Source of the DNA: Methylobacter sp.
Lineage (GTDB): Bacteria > Pseudomonadota > Gammaproteobacteria > Methylococcales > Methylomonadaceae
Reading direction: 5' to 3'
Assembly: GCA_030653985.1 (NCBI GenBank)
Contig: JAURYJ010000040.1
Coordinates: forward strand, 24,734-88,733
DNA length: 64,000 bases
The translations under genes were made by a program, and so were the position numbers. Under the pieces are notes generated by a model that made no database searches, was not told the DNA's origin, and worked only from the letters and a program-made list of their open reading frames with translations. The first letter of the stretch is position 1. Each line of letters opens with the position of its first letter. Shown here piece by piece: positions 56,083 through 64,000 of this stretch.

Positions 56083-56916
56083 ATGAAGCCATATTTAGAA
56101 TTACTCGATAAAATTATCACCGAAGGCAGCCTGAAAGGCGACAGAACCGGTAGCGGCACGCTGTCTATTTTCGGTCATCAGATGCGCTTTCCGCTGGCGG
56201 AAGGCTTTCCATTGGTGACAACAAAAAAAATACATTTAAAATCAATTATTTATGAATTGCTTTGGTTTTTAAAAGGCGAGACCAACCTGAATTTTTTGCA
56301 GCAGCATAATGTCAACATCTGGAATGAATGGGCGGATCAAAACGGCGATTTAGGCCCGGTGTACGGCCATCAATGGCGCTCATGGCCGACAGCCGACGGT
56401 CGGCATATCGACCAGATTCAGCAAGTGATCGAACAACTTAAAACAACGCCCAACAGTCGCCGGATTATCGTTTCCGCCTGGAATGTCGCGGATTTGCCGG
56501 ATGAAAGCATCAGTCCGCAGCAGAATGTGGCGCTAGGAAAAATGGCTTTATCTCCCTGTCATGCGTTTTTTCAGTTCTATGTGGCCGATGGCAAGTTGTC
56601 TTGTCAGCTCTATCAGCGCAGCTGCGACACGTTTTTGGGTTTGCCGTTCAATATAGCGAGTTATGCCTTATTGACGCATATGATCGCTCAGCAGTGCGAT
56701 TTGGCCGTGGGTGATTTTGTCTGGACGGGTGGCGACGTGCACCTTTACCTGAATCATCAGCAGCAGGCTAACTTGCAATTAACCCGCAAGCCTTACGCAT
56801 TGCCGACATTAACCATAAAACGCAGGCCGGAATCGATATTCGATTATCACTATGACGATTTTGAAGTCGTCGATTACCAGACGCACGACCCTATCAAGGC
56901 ACCGATTTCTGTTTAA
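56083..56916 (+). CDS. thyA: Thymidylate synthase
   Basis: 277 aa Thy[23 protein letters not shown] at the start binds dUMP phosphate, the catalytic cysteine is in [12 protein letters not shown], and [20 protein letters not shown] and [11 protein letters not shown] are conserved. It methylates dUMP to dTMP using methylene-tetrahydrofolate. It lies between the decayed toxin-antitoxin pair and ppa. Confidence 0.96.
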   Translation: MKPYLELLDKIITEGSLKGDRTGSGTLSIFGHQMRFPLAEGFPLVTTKKIHLKSIIYELLWFLKGETNLNFLQQHNVNIWNEWADQNGDLGPVYGHQWRSWPTADGRHIDQIQQVIEQLKTTPNSRRIIVSAWNVADLPDESISPQQNVALGKMALSPCHAFFQFYVADGKLSCQLYQRSCDTFLGLPFNIASYALLTHMIAQQCDLAVGDFVWTGGDVHLYLNHQQQANLQLTRKPYALPTLTIKRRPESIFDYHYDDFEVVDYQTHDPIKAPISV

Positions 56917-57008
56917 TCAGGCACGGATTGATAGGTGCGCGGTTTAATCTGCAGTATCTATATTCCATTTTTTAACCGGCTATTTTTAAGGAAAATTAAC
57001 TCTCACCT

Positions 57009-57623
57009 ATGAATATACAATACAAAGCGCACCCCTGGCACGGCATCAATCCGGGCGAGCATGCGCCGGACATCGTCACGGCCTTCATCGAAATTGTCCC
57101 GTCGGATACCGTTAAATACGAAGTCGACAAAGAAACCGGCTATCTTAAAATCGACCGACCGCAAAAGTTTTCCAATACCGTGCCTACGTTGTACGGGTTT
57201 ATTCCGCAAACTTATTGCGCCGACAGAGTTGCCGAATATGCTGCGATAAAATCCGGAAAAACGGTTGCCAAGGGCGATGGCGATCCGCTGGATATTTGCG
57301 TATTGAGTGAGCGCAGTGTGACGCATGGCGACATTCTTTTACAGGCGATACCCATCGGCGGCTTTCGCTTATTGGATGGCGGCGAAGCCGACGACAAGAT
57401 TATTGCGGTCATGAAAGGTGACGAGTTTTATCGGCAATGGAATGACGTATCAGACTGCCCGGAGTCTTATATCAACCGGCTGAAACATTATTTTCTGACC
57501 TATAAGCAGCTGCCTAGCGAAAAGAGCTCCTGCGAAATAACCAATGTTTACGGACGGGAAGAAGCCCATGAAGTGATCAGGCGAGCCATGGAAGATTATC
57601 AGCACCATTTTATTGCTGAGTGA
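57009..57623 (+). CDS. ppa: Inorganic pyrophosphatase (family I)
   Basis: 204 aa soluble pyrophosphatase. The signature GDGDPLDICVLSE supplies the metal-binding Asps, with further ligand regions KYEVDKETGYLKIDR and IAVMKGDEFY. It hydrolyses PPi to phosphate, pulling biosynthetic reactions forward. The length is slightly above E. coli Ppa (176 aa), with a longer C-terminus (YGREEAHEVIRRAMEDY). It is convergent with the asparaginase gene. Confidence 0.92.
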   Translation: MNIQYKAHPWHGINPGEHAPDIVTAFIEIVPSDTVKYEVDKETGYLKIDRPQKFSNTVPTLYGFIPQTYCADRVAEYAAIKSGKTVAKGDGDPLDICVLSERSVTHGDILLQAIPIGGFRLLDGGEADDKIIAVMKGDEFYRQWNDVSDCPESYINRLKHYFLTYKQLPSEKSSCEITNVYGREEAHEVIRRAMEDYQHHFIAE

Positions 57624-57635
57624 GCTATTACTGTT

Positions 57636-58655
57636 TTAGCAGAGGTGCTCACCGGCAATATCTTCGATCATAAAAGCCATGATTTCCTGCTTATCATTAA
57701 AATTGCCGTAAGCCAGCAGCAGTTTTACATAAGCGGCTTCAATCGACATATTCCAGATGATTTCAGCGCCTTGTTCGATTAACGCCCGGGTGCTTTGGTA
57801 AGCGTCCGCTGATTTAATCGCCGGAGCCAGATAAATGCTGATGCCTTGTTGTTTGCAGCGTTCGATAAATGCGACTAACGAATAGTTTTCGCCCCATTGC
57901 AAGGATGCGCAGGCGGTGCCGGAGTGATATAAATCATGCAAAACGGCATCGACATTTTCCAGGTTAAAATTGGCATAATCCAGCCCGGGATAGGGTTTTA
58001 TCATCAAGATGCGCTCGGAAAAATCGGCTTTTAACGGCGTATTATGGAGCGGCGATTTTTTTGCAGGCGGATTCAATAATGAAAACTGCCGGTTTTCAAA
58101 GTGCAGGTAACTCTTAGCCTGAACGCTGAAAAAATCGCCGCTTAACTGTAAGGAACAGGTCAGGCGAGTGCCTTGATGCACTTGGGTCGTTTGCTGTGGG
58201 TTGCGATAGGGAACAAAAACGCCGGGGCGGTTTATTTGCAGGATAAATTCAACAGCACAGATAAAGTTTTCAACTCCGTTGGCTTTGGGATGATCCAGCG
58301 GATAATCGCTGGCAACCAACAACATCGGAATTTGGCTGGCATGAAAATAAAAGCTCAACGCGCAGGCCGTATAAGCCAAGGTATCGGTGCCGTGAGTCAT
58401 GATGATGCCGTCGTATTGCTCGGGTCGGGCGGCTTCTATGGCGGTAATGATGGCTTTCCAGGCACGGGGCGCAAGATTCTCGCTTAAAACCTGCAGGGGT
58501 TGGATAGTGTCGAAATGGATTTTCCGGTCATTTTCGTCATGCTGTTGAAACAGCTGAATCAATTTGAATGATGCGCTGTCTGCTGTATTAATGGTGCCGT
58601 CAGTGACAACAGAACCGATAGTTCCGCCGGTAAATACAACCAGTATGTTTTTCAT
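57636..58655 (-). CDS. L-asparaginase (type I-like)
   Basis: 339 aa. Motif I is VFTGGTIGS with the nucleophilic Thr and motif II is GIIMTHGTDTLAYTA. There is no signal peptide, so it is cytoplasmic. It converts asparagine to aspartate and ammonia. Convergent with ppa, 12 bp apart. Confidence 0.88.
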   Translation of the reverse strand: MKNILVVFTGGTIGSVVTDGTINTADSASFKLIQLFQQHDENDRKIHFDTIQPLQVLSENLAPRAWKAIITAIEAARPEQYDGIIMTHGTDTLAYTACALSFYFHASQIPMLLVASDYPLDHPKANGVENFICAVEFILQINRPGVFVPYRNPQQTTQVHQGTRLTCSLQLSGDFFSVQAKSYLHFENRQFSLLNPPAKKSPLHNTPLKADFSERILMIKPYPGLDYANFNLENVDAVLHDLYHSGTACASLQWGENYSLVAFIERCKQQGISIYLAPAIKSADAYQSTRALIEQGAEIIWNMSIEAAYVKLLLAYGNFNDKQEIMAFMIEDIAGEHLC

Positions 58656-58747
58656 GGACTTATTATTCTGTAGTGAATTATTGATATTAATCAGAATATT
58701 ATAGTAATTTTTACGAAAACCAAATAGTGGTATGACAGACGGTAAAG

Positions 58748-58785
58748 AAAACCCTTACCCGGAAATTCCGAGTAAGGGTTTTTTT
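58748..58785 (-). terminator. Rho-independent terminator of the helical paralogue 3 gene
   Basis: Stem AACCCTTAC / GTAAGGGTT with a 12-nt loop flanked by A-run and T-run on both sides, so it can work on either strand. It lies 50 bp downstream of the minus-strand gene ending at 58835. Confidence 0.75.
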
Positions 58786-58834
58786 ACACCATCACTTAAA
58801 ATGGTTTGCCTGAAGGCATGACCACCTTTAGCGC

Positions 58835-59194
58835 TTAGTGATTCGCGGCATAAAGATGTTGAATTTCTTTATACCGGTTTGCCGCATCGCTTAACGATTC
58901 TTTAGCCGCTTCCAGATCATTGTTTTTGATCGCAATACGCGCTTGCTTCAATACATTGCTGGCTTGGTTGCGTTTTAGATCAAGCACGTTATTAGCAATA
59001 TCTTTTTGCAATTGGCGGGCATCGCTGATCATTTCCGCCACAACTTCGTTGTCGGCGCCATTGTTCAGCGCAGCAATGGTCTCATCGACTTTAGCCATGG
59101 TATTTTCGATAGCCGCTTTAACCAAAAAAGTCCGTAAAGCCCATTCCTTCAGGTGGGGGATGTCAGGATGCTCTTGATTTGTTTTTGTTATCAT
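58835..59194 (-). pseudogene. Small helical protein, paralogue 3, 5'-truncated by an insertion remnant
   Basis: The open frame is 119 aa, but only residues from about LVKAAIENTMAKVDETIAAL onward (up to about 59125) match the mature parts of the paralogues at 34125 and 34810 (VAEMISDARQLQKDI, RNQASNVLKQARIAI). The first ~24 codons (ITKTNQEHPDIPHLKEW) lie in an insertion-sequence-end-like sequence and replace the signal peptide. If translated it would be cytoplasmic. I treat it as a broken copy of a secreted protein. Confidence 0.6.
59128..59165 (+). mobile_element. IS200/IS605-like right-end remnant, type 1
   Basis: AAGTCCGTAAAGCCCATTCC then TTCAGGTGGGGGATGTCA: a hairpin with CCCA.../TGGG arms followed by GATGTCA, the style of IS200/IS605 (tnpB) right ends. 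It interrupts the 5' end of helical paralogue 3. No transposase gene is attached. Confidence 0.45.
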
Positions 59195-59208
59195 CTATAA
59201 TTTTCGTC

Positions 59209-59350
59209 GTTGGGTGCGCTGTTGCTGCGTATCTCCTGCCATCAGGGTCACTGAGATGGCGTGAAGTAAGACGATTTTCAGAGTCGTCCCCTTCGGGCAT
59301 GGAGGGCTGTACTAAGGAATCCCCCTACTTTAGCTGGGGGTGGATGTCAA
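59209..59350 (+). mobile_element. IS200/IS605-like right-end cassette, type 2, copy A
   Basis: 142 bp nearly identical to the inverted copy at 63855. It has stems GACGA/TCGTC and CCCC/GGGG-type around TTCGGGCATGG, then AGGAATCCCCC-TACTTTAGCT-GGGGG and terminal TGGATGTCAA. This order resembles the 3' end of tnpB plus the right end that forms the guide (omega) RNA scaffold. No tnpB is present on the left, so it is a solo end or a MITE-like derivative. Confidence 0.6.
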
Positions 59351-59433
59351 TCCAGGACTACCTGATTGGCGTAGTCGTTCTTGCCCTGGTCGGTCTGGTC
59401 TTCTGGAGCATTCGGCAAAGCGGCAAGGAGTAA
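59344..59433 (+). CDS. 29-residue membrane peptide fragment next to the cassette
   Basis: ATG-initiated frame MSIQDYLIGVVVLALVGLVF...SGKE with a ribosome-site-like GGGGGTGG provided by the cassette end. It has one transmembrane helix. It may be the tail of a gene cut by the insertion or a fortuitous frame; no family is recognised. Confidence 0.3.
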   Translation: MSIQDYLIGVVVLALVGLVFWSIRQSGKE

Positions 59434-59465
59434 TCAGTAGAGCGCATAACATTTAAAAGAAACCG

Positions 59466-59753
59466 TCAAAAAAGAAATCTTCGGCGGGCATTAACAAAAG
59501 CTCGGTTATGTCTGCGAGGAAAATGATTGACCCGGTAACTGGGCTTGTCATAGTACCTGTAGGCGGGTGCCGACCTATTGCGGCGGCTGTCGAAACGATG
59601 CCCAGCCTGGGGTTTACGCAGAGGCGTATTGTGCACACGGTTGACCTGGGCGTTCCGATGCGAAGACGGCCGGTTATCTGCCATGACGGTTTGTTGACCG
59701 AATAACATCAACACACCCACAAGGAGCATGATTTTGTGGTTTAGACTGTTCAT
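59466..59753 (-). CDS. Small secreted basic protein, probably truncated
   Basis: 95 aa with a signal peptide (HKIMLLVGVLMLFGQQTVMA) and an Arg/His/Tyr-rich mature chain (RYYDKPSYRVNHFPRRHNRA). GAGG precedes the ATG. The frame stops after RRRFLF; another frame there reads FFFDGFF, the pattern expected next in similar basic secreted proteins, which suggests a frameshift and loss of the C-terminal part next to the insertion cassette. Confidence 0.5.
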   Translation of the reverse strand: MNSLNHKIMLLVGVLMLFGQQTVMADNRPSSHRNAQVNRVHNTPLRKPQAGHRFDSRRNRSAPAYRYYDKPSYRVNHFPRRHNRAFVNARRRFLF

Positions 59754-59784
59754 AGTTATCTACCTCAAAAGATTTATCTGGGTG

Positions 59785-59826
59785 TTTAGCGGCTAAGGCC
59801 CTCCCTGGACAACAACAGCCGCTTTT
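59785..59826 (-). terminator. Possible terminator after the Spy-like gene
   Basis: Arms AGCGGCT on both sides of a ~22-nt loop, followed by AAAC, with TTTT on the other side. It lies just past the stop of the gene ending at 59842. Confidence 0.4.
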
Positions 59827-59841
59827 AAAACCAAAGCGAGT

Positions 59842-60189
59842 TTACTTCTTGGTTTCGTTTTGTTTTTGGTTTTTTCTTTCCTCATGACGTTTCTGCCATT
59901 TTTCCTGGTGGTCTTTTTTTATCGCATCCAACTTGGTCATCTGCTCGGCAGTTAACACTTCCTGCATACGCAAACGGCTTTCCTGACGAAGCGCCTCACG
60001 TTTTTCCTGCTGTTCTTTGAAGATCACTTCCAATTTGCTTTTTTGCTCCGCGTTTAAATCCAGCTGTTTGGCCATATGTTCCACTTTATTGCCCTGGTGG
60101 CGGCCTCCGTCATGGCCGCCGGGAAATGCGGCTACGGTCAAAGGAAAGGCTAAGGCCAGTGCGATGAGGGTGATGATTTTTTTGTTCAT
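59842..60189 (-). CDS. Spy/CpxP-like periplasmic protein
   Basis: 115 aa. A signal peptide (MNKKIITLIALALAFPLTVAA) is followed by GGHDGGRHQGN and a helical charged domain with the LTxxQ motif (VLTAEQMTKLDAI; also LNAEQKSKLE). Spy/CpxP proteins are ATP-independent periplasmic chaperones or stress sensors. A BaeSR-like two-component system lies 160 bp upstream on the same strand, and Spy is a known BaeSR target in E. coli, so the pairing is informative. Confidence 0.85.
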   Translation of the reverse strand: MNKKIITLIALALAFPLTVAAFPGGHDGGRHQGNKVEHMAKQLDLNAEQKSKLEVIFKEQQEKREALRQESRLRMQEVLTAEQMTKLDAIKKDHQEKWQKRHEERKNQKQNETKK

Positions 60190-60350
60190 GATAAGTCTCT
60201 CAATTGATTAAGGGTCATCAAACGGCGTTTTTCCGTTTTCGAGATCTACTTTAACCACGAAAAGCGCAAACAATTTGGAGCAATTAAGGAAACAGTGTGC
60301 AAATTAACGCCTATCTATTCCTTGCCTTAGGCAGAATGATGGCGCATCAA

Positions 60351-61055
60351 CTAATTATCAACTTGCTGCGGATCATAGCGGTAACCGGCGCCATAGACCG
60401 AATGAATCAGTTCCTGTCCGGGCAACAGTTCGGCCAGTTTTTTTCTCAATTTTTTGATGTGACTGTCGATAGTACGGTCCGAAACAATACGCTGATCCTG
60501 ATATATCTGGTCCATCAATGCAGACCGGGAAAAGATACGGCCGGGTTGCCGGTATAACACTTGCAGCAGTTGGAATTCCACTGAAGTCAGTTCGATTTCA
60601 TGCCCTGCGGCCAATACCCGAAAACTGTTGGCATCCAGGGTTAACAAGTGAACAGGATGCTCATCATTATCCGCTTGGGGCTGCAATCGGCGCAGTACCG
60701 CCTTGACCCGCGCCACCATTTCGCGGGGACTGTAAGGCTTGCAAATATAATCGTCGGCGCCCATTTCCAGACCCAGTAAACGATCGATTTCCTCTATGCG
60801 CGCAGTAACCATAATAATCGGCACTTTGCTAAAACTGCGTAGTTCACGGCAAATCGTCAGACCGTCGCAACCCGGCAACATCAGATCCAATAACACCAGA
60901 TCCGGATGCTGCTGTTTGACCCAGGGTACAACCGCATTGCCCTCGCCAAGCGTAGCGGTGGCAAAACCGGCATTTTGCAGATAATCCTCTGCCAGCTTGG
61001 CGAGCTTGTGTTCATCTTCGACGATTAAAATAAGGTTTGCTTCGTTCATGGTCAT
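60351..61055 (-). CDS. OmpR-family response regulator (BaeR-like)
   Basis: 234 aa. Receiver domain with acidic pocket ILIVEDE, phospho-Asp in VLLDLMLPG and Lys in YICKPYSP. The winged-helix DNA-binding domain ends VSDRTIDSHIKKLRKKL and VYGAGYRYD. Sequence style (LEMGADDYICKPYSPREMVARV) and a partner kinase plus a Spy-like gene point to BaeR, the envelope-stress regulator. It overlaps the kinase by 4 bp. Confidence 0.9.
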   Translation of the reverse strand: MTMNEANLILIVEDEHKLAKLAEDYLQNAGFATATLGEGNAVVPWVKQQHPDLVLLDLMLPGCDGLTICRELRSFSKVPIIMVTARIEEIDRLLGLEMGADDYICKPYSPREMVARVKAVLRRLQPQADNDEHPVHLLTLDANSFRVLAAGHEIELTSVEFQLLQVLYRQPGRIFSRSALMDQIYQDQRIVSDRTIDSHIKKLRKKLAELLPGQELIHSVYGAGYRYDPQQVDN

Positions 61056-62497
61056 GATTGCACCGGTAACTCAATGTGTATGGCGAGTCCGCCCAGAGAT
61101 GAGGCCTGAGCCTTGATAATGCCGTTATGCGCGGCCACTATGTTTCGGCAAATGGCCAGACCGAGCCCTGCACCGCCATGATTTCTGCTGCGCGAACCTT
61201 CGACCCGGTAAAACCGGTCGAACAATTTTTCCCTTTCTTCGCCGTATACCCCCGGGGCGCTATCGGCCATATCGATGAACAGGGTATCCGCCTTTTTTGC
61301 GACCGTGATGTCCAGACGGCCGCCACTGTCGGTATAGTGGGCGCTATTTTTCAGCACATTGCGGAACAGTTGCGACAAACGATCCGGATCAGCATAAACA
61401 CGAACAGAGCCTTGAGTGGTATCGATCAATTGAACGCTCAGCTGTTTACTGTCGAATTCAGGCATCAGCGCTGCCAGGTCCGCTGTTAAAACGGCTACCG
61501 GATCAATGACAGCTTTTCGGTAAGTCAATGCGCCTTGATCGGACAAGGCTAATTGATAAAGATCCTCCGTTAACCGGTTTAGCCGCATAACATCGCCGAA
61601 CAAAGAATCGATGGCTGCACGGTTCATTGGACGAATGCCGTCCTGCAATGCTTCCAGCTCGCCGCGCAATACCGACAATGGGGTGCGCAACTCATGGGAA
61701 ATATCGGCAACCCAACGCCGCCTGGCCTGTTCCGACTGTTCCAGGGCTGCGGCCATTTCATTAAAATCACGCGCCAGCTGTCCGAGTTCATCACCGGACT
61801 CGACGGGCAGGCGGATATCATAATGGCCGACAGCCAATTCTTTGGCGGCCGCTGTTATGCGCTTGAGCGGCCGACCCAGAATATAGGCCAGAAAAAGTGC
61901 CAAAACGGCCGAAAGCGTTATCATTAACAGCGCAATCCAGGCGAATTCTTTAGCCTGCCTTTCCATAAACCGGAGTTCGCCGAGTTGATTGTCAGGTTTT
62001 CCCGGCAACAGTCCCAGAAAACCGACGACTCGGTCCTCATGCTTGATGGCTTGCAGCGTTAATTGCGACAGCGCTTCCGGTTGACCGAAAATAATCGATT
62101 TATCAGCGGCTAATAGCATCACCCGCATTTCCAAAGGCTTGAAACGCCGTTTGCTAAGGGCTTCGGATTCGACGTCGGGAGGCCATCTGTTCAGCGGCTC
62201 GGTCAGTGCTTTTTTCATCCAAGGTGCCGGATGCCGGTGACGGCGATTATCGGATTGCAGCAGCAACTGAATCCATTGTTGCTTATTCCTGGCCAGAGGT
62301 TCCCAGCTGCCGGTATCGGCATAATAGTCGGTCAGTCCATCGATCAAGTTTGATACCCGTTCGCGTTGCCGTGTCTCAACAAGCTCATTAAAGCCCCGAT
62401 CCAAGGACCAGCGCATAAACAAATACATGCCGGCTACAACCAGCAAGGTGGTCAGCAGAAAAGTTAGAAATAATTTGATTCGAATGGATTTGTGCAC
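61052..62497 (-). CDS. Sensor histidine kinase (BaeS-like)
   Basis: 481 aa. N-terminal transmembrane helix (LFLTFLLTTLLVVAGMYLFM), a periplasmic sensor region (about 30-180), a second helix (WIALLMITLSAVLALFLAYIL), HAMP, the phospho-His box DISHELRTPLSVLRGELEAL, N box NSAHYTDSGG and G boxes (DSAPGV; HGGAGLGLAIC). Coupled to the response regulator. Unknown ligand; envelope stress is inferred from the Spy-like gene in the same unit. Confidence 0.92.
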   Translation of the reverse strand: MHKSIRIKLFLTFLLTTLLVVAGMYLFMRWSLDRGFNELVETRQRERVSNLIDGLTDYYADTGSWEPLARNKQQWIQLLLQSDNRRHRHPAPWMKKALTEPLNRWPPDVESEALSKRRFKPLEMRVMLLAADKSIIFGQPEALSQLTLQAIKHEDRVVGFLGLLPGKPDNQLGELRFMERQAKEFAWIALLMITLSAVLALFLAYILGRPLKRITAAAKELAVGHYDIRLPVESGDELGQLARDFNEMAAALEQSEQARRRWVADISHELRTPLSVLRGELEALQDGIRPMNRAAIDSLFGDVMRLNRLTEDLYQLALSDQGALTYRKAVIDPVAVLTADLAALMPEFDSKQLSVQLIDTTQGSVRVYADPDRLSQLFRNVLKNSAHYTDSGGRLDITVAKKADTLFIDMADSAPGVYGEEREKLFDRFYRVEGSRSRNHGGAGLGLAICRNIVAAHNGIIKAQASSLGGLAIHIELPVQS

Positions 62498-62929
62498 AGA
62501 ATTGCTCGTCAGTCGTCTAGGGTATTGTTAGCTCAACGCAGAAAAAATAAATCGTCGTGGTGAAGATTGAATAACTATTACGCAGTAATCTCGGTCAATT
62601 AATTCAAGGTCAAAAAATGACGTTGAAACGGCATAGTTATCGACATAAGTTTTCTTGAAAGAATCACTTGTGTCGATAGCTATGCCCACATGGGCTACGA
62701 TTAATAAGAGTTCTGCAACCTCATCACCAAGCGGGTAGCGATGTCTAATAATTTTTTTATGTTCATGGGCTATGGTACTATTTTTTTCAGCTTCAAGTTG
62801 TGTAGATAGTTATGCCTGAAGGAAGGGGGTTTTACGTGCAAACTGATAAATTGACCAACATGTTATCGATAAATACCAGACTAGCGGAAATCGTTGATAA
62901 AGCGCTATGGAATAAGTTGACAACTCTAT
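62498..62929. other. Gap with an inverted repeat and a related third arm
   Basis: 432 bp. 20-bp arms GGCATAGTTATCGACATAAG (62630-62649) and CTTGTGTCGATAGCTATGCC (62667-62686) pair at 18 of 20 positions. A third related 20-mer, GTTGTGTAGATAGTTATGCC (62797-62816), is a direct copy of the second arm with three differences. No ORF or RNA gene is recognised. Confidence 0.5.
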
Positions 62930-63118
62930 ATGAATAATACAAAAGACGATGTTATTTGCTACTGTACCGGAACAACTAAAGAGAAAATTAAGGCGCTTAT
63001 CGCTCAGGGCATCAATGATCTGGATATGATTTCAAGGGAAACAGGTGCTTGTTCTGGGTGCGGATCTTGCGATGCGGAAATAAAAGATTTTTTAGCCGAA
63101 AACAGTTCCGGCGCGTAA
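62930..63118 (+). CDS. Bfd-like [2Fe-2S] protein
   Basis: 62 aa. Cysteines are arranged C-x-C (CYC, residues 10-12) and C-x2-C (CSGCGSC near 41), the BFD-like [2Fe-2S] fold, with the family helix IKALIAQGINDLDMISRETGA. Bacterioferritin-associated ferredoxin releases iron from bacterioferritin, but the same fold occurs in nitrite reductase and other enzymes, so the partner is uncertain. Confidence 0.85.
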   Translation: MNNTKDDVICYCTGTTKEKIKALIAQGINDLDMISRETGACSGCGSCDAEIKDFLAENSSGA

Positions 63119-63302
63119 TCCGTCCGGTCGGATTGCTCAATCCACTGGCAATCCAAGGACAAATAAAGGCATCCTGGGACGCGACACACGCATCCGTGTG
63201 CGTGTGTCGCCCAATGTGAAATGAGGTCGCCGCCCGAAACGGGAATGTCAGCCTAACCGCTGAAGCTTTTCTAAGCCTATTGAACGACCTAACTATTGAA
63301 AA

Positions 63303-63875
63303 ATGATTGAATTAGCGTTAACTCCCCGACCTATTTTTTACAGTTTTCGGCGCTGCCCTTATGCAATGAGAGCGCGTCTGGCTATCGCAATAACCCGGGT
63401 CGTTGTCGAATTGAGGGAGGTCGAGTTACGCGATAAACCTGCAGCGATGCTGGCTGTTTCGCCTAAGGGTACGGTGCCGGTGCTGCAACTTGAGAACGGC
63501 GAGGTGATTGATGAAAGTCTGGATATTATGTTTTGGGCGTTGCGTCAGAACGATGCCGAGCATTGGCTTAATAGTGCTTGGCTACAAAATGCGGTGCAAT
63601 TGATCCGACGGAATGACGAGGAATTCAAATACCATTTGGACCGCTATAAATATGCAGATCGTTATCCGGCATACTCCGAGCTTTACTATAGGCAGCAAGG
63701 TGAGCTGTTTTTAACCGACCTTGAAAGACGGTTAAATCAAAGTCAATTCTTGTGTGGCGATTATTTTACATTGGCTGATGCCGCTATCTTGCCTTTTATC
63801 CGCCAGTTTGCGGCGGTTAATTCAGCTTGGTTTGAGCGCTCGCCTTATCCTGCTTTGATATCCACCCCCAGCTAA
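63303..63875 (+). pseudogene. Glutathione S-transferase family protein, 3' end replaced by an insertion cassette
   Basis: 190 codons. Thioredoxin-like N-terminal domain with RRCPYAMRARLAI and SPKGTVPVLQLENGEVIDES, then the helical domain (FLCGDYFTLADAAILPFIRQFA). Family members usually run about 30 residues further. Here the gene matches up to about YPAL (63854), after which ISTPS and the stop are read from the IS200/IS605-like right end. Probably inactivated or altered by the insertion; the rest may lie beyond the window. Confidence 0.75.
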
Positions 63876-64000
63876 AGCAAGGGGATTCCTTAGTACAGCC
63901 CTCCATGCCCGAAGGGGACGACTCTGAAAATCGTCTTACTTCACACCATCTCAGTTACCCTGATGGCAGGAGATACGCAGCAACAGCGCATCCAACAGAG
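63855..64000 (-). mobile_element. IS200/IS605-like right-end cassette, type 2, copy B (continues past the window)
   Basis: Reverse-complement copy of 59209-59350, over at least 142 bp with few differences (terminal TGGATATCAA against TGGATGTCAA). The right end lies at 63855 inside the GST gene, and the element extends rightwards; a tnpB gene, if present, would be on the minus strand beyond 64000. Confidence 0.65.

Noticed and set aside
59179..59433. 84-codon plus-strand frame through the cassette as one protein
   Set aside because: Its middle is the right-end hairpin DNA and the same sequence recurs inverted at 63.9 kb, so most of it is repeat rather than gene.

Overview
The window looks like a chromosome segment of a gammaproteobacterium, most likely a Methylococcales methanotroph. 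This is inferred from the overall style (gsp, waaC/waaF, glnE, rho, rhlB, the rpmH-dnaA-dnaN-recF-gyrB core and a MoxR/Bat operon); no diagnostic methane-oxidation gene is present. It spans the probable replication origin. An AT-rich gap at 32.4-32.96 kb carries four exact DnaA boxes. The conserved rpmH-dnaA-dnaN-recF-gyrB block lies about 10 kb to its right, and two perfect parS palindromes sit at the end of recF. Most genes left of the gap are on the minus strand and most right of 42.9 kb on the plus strand, as expected around an origin.

Left arm (1-32 kb): a type II secretion block (gspE-F-G-H-I-J, with gspJ running off the left edge); LPS core heptosyltransferases waaF/waaC; ilvE; glnE; a small lipoprotein; a three-gene peptide-modification operon (Cys-rich EGACG-repeat precursor, DUF692/MNIO enzyme, DUF2063 partner) resembling bufferin or HvfA-type copper-binding RiPP systems; nth; an AsmA-family protein; mutY-yggX; a periplasmic-type ATP-dependent DNA ligase; rho; trxA; rhlB; yrfG/nudE; and a six-gene MoxR-DUF58-DUF4381-BatA-BatB/TPR-BatD operon.

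Middle (33-50 kb): an SDR, a CPXCG zinc-ribbon protein, two small secreted helical paralogues, an HDOD protein, a degenerate-GGDEF/EAL protein, then mnmE-yidC-yidD-rnpA-rpmH (minus) and dnaA-dnaN-recF-gyrB-lgt (plus).

Right arm (50-64 kb): a defence island with a nuclease-methyltransferase RM protein, a specificity subunit and a DGQHR-like/nucleotide-hydrolase-like fusion. The specificity frame appears to be entered by a -1 ribosomal frameshift. A decayed toxin-antitoxin pair follows, then thyA, ppa, asparaginase, a third (5'-truncated) helical paralogue, IS200/IS605-type right-end cassettes, a BaeSR-like two-component system with a Spy-like periplasmic protein, a Bfd-like ferredoxin and a GST gene cut off by the second cassette.

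The region is also rich in small repeats. The most striking is a 45-bp (15-codon) two-hairpin element. It occurs five times, always inside an open reading frame without breaking it, in both orientations and in different frames (gspJ, glnE three times, the DUF58 gene). Other repeats are a pair of ~148-bp structured elements, hairpins that supply stop codons to glnE and the DUF2063 gene, and purine-rich simple repeats that extend the leaders of the pseudopilins.
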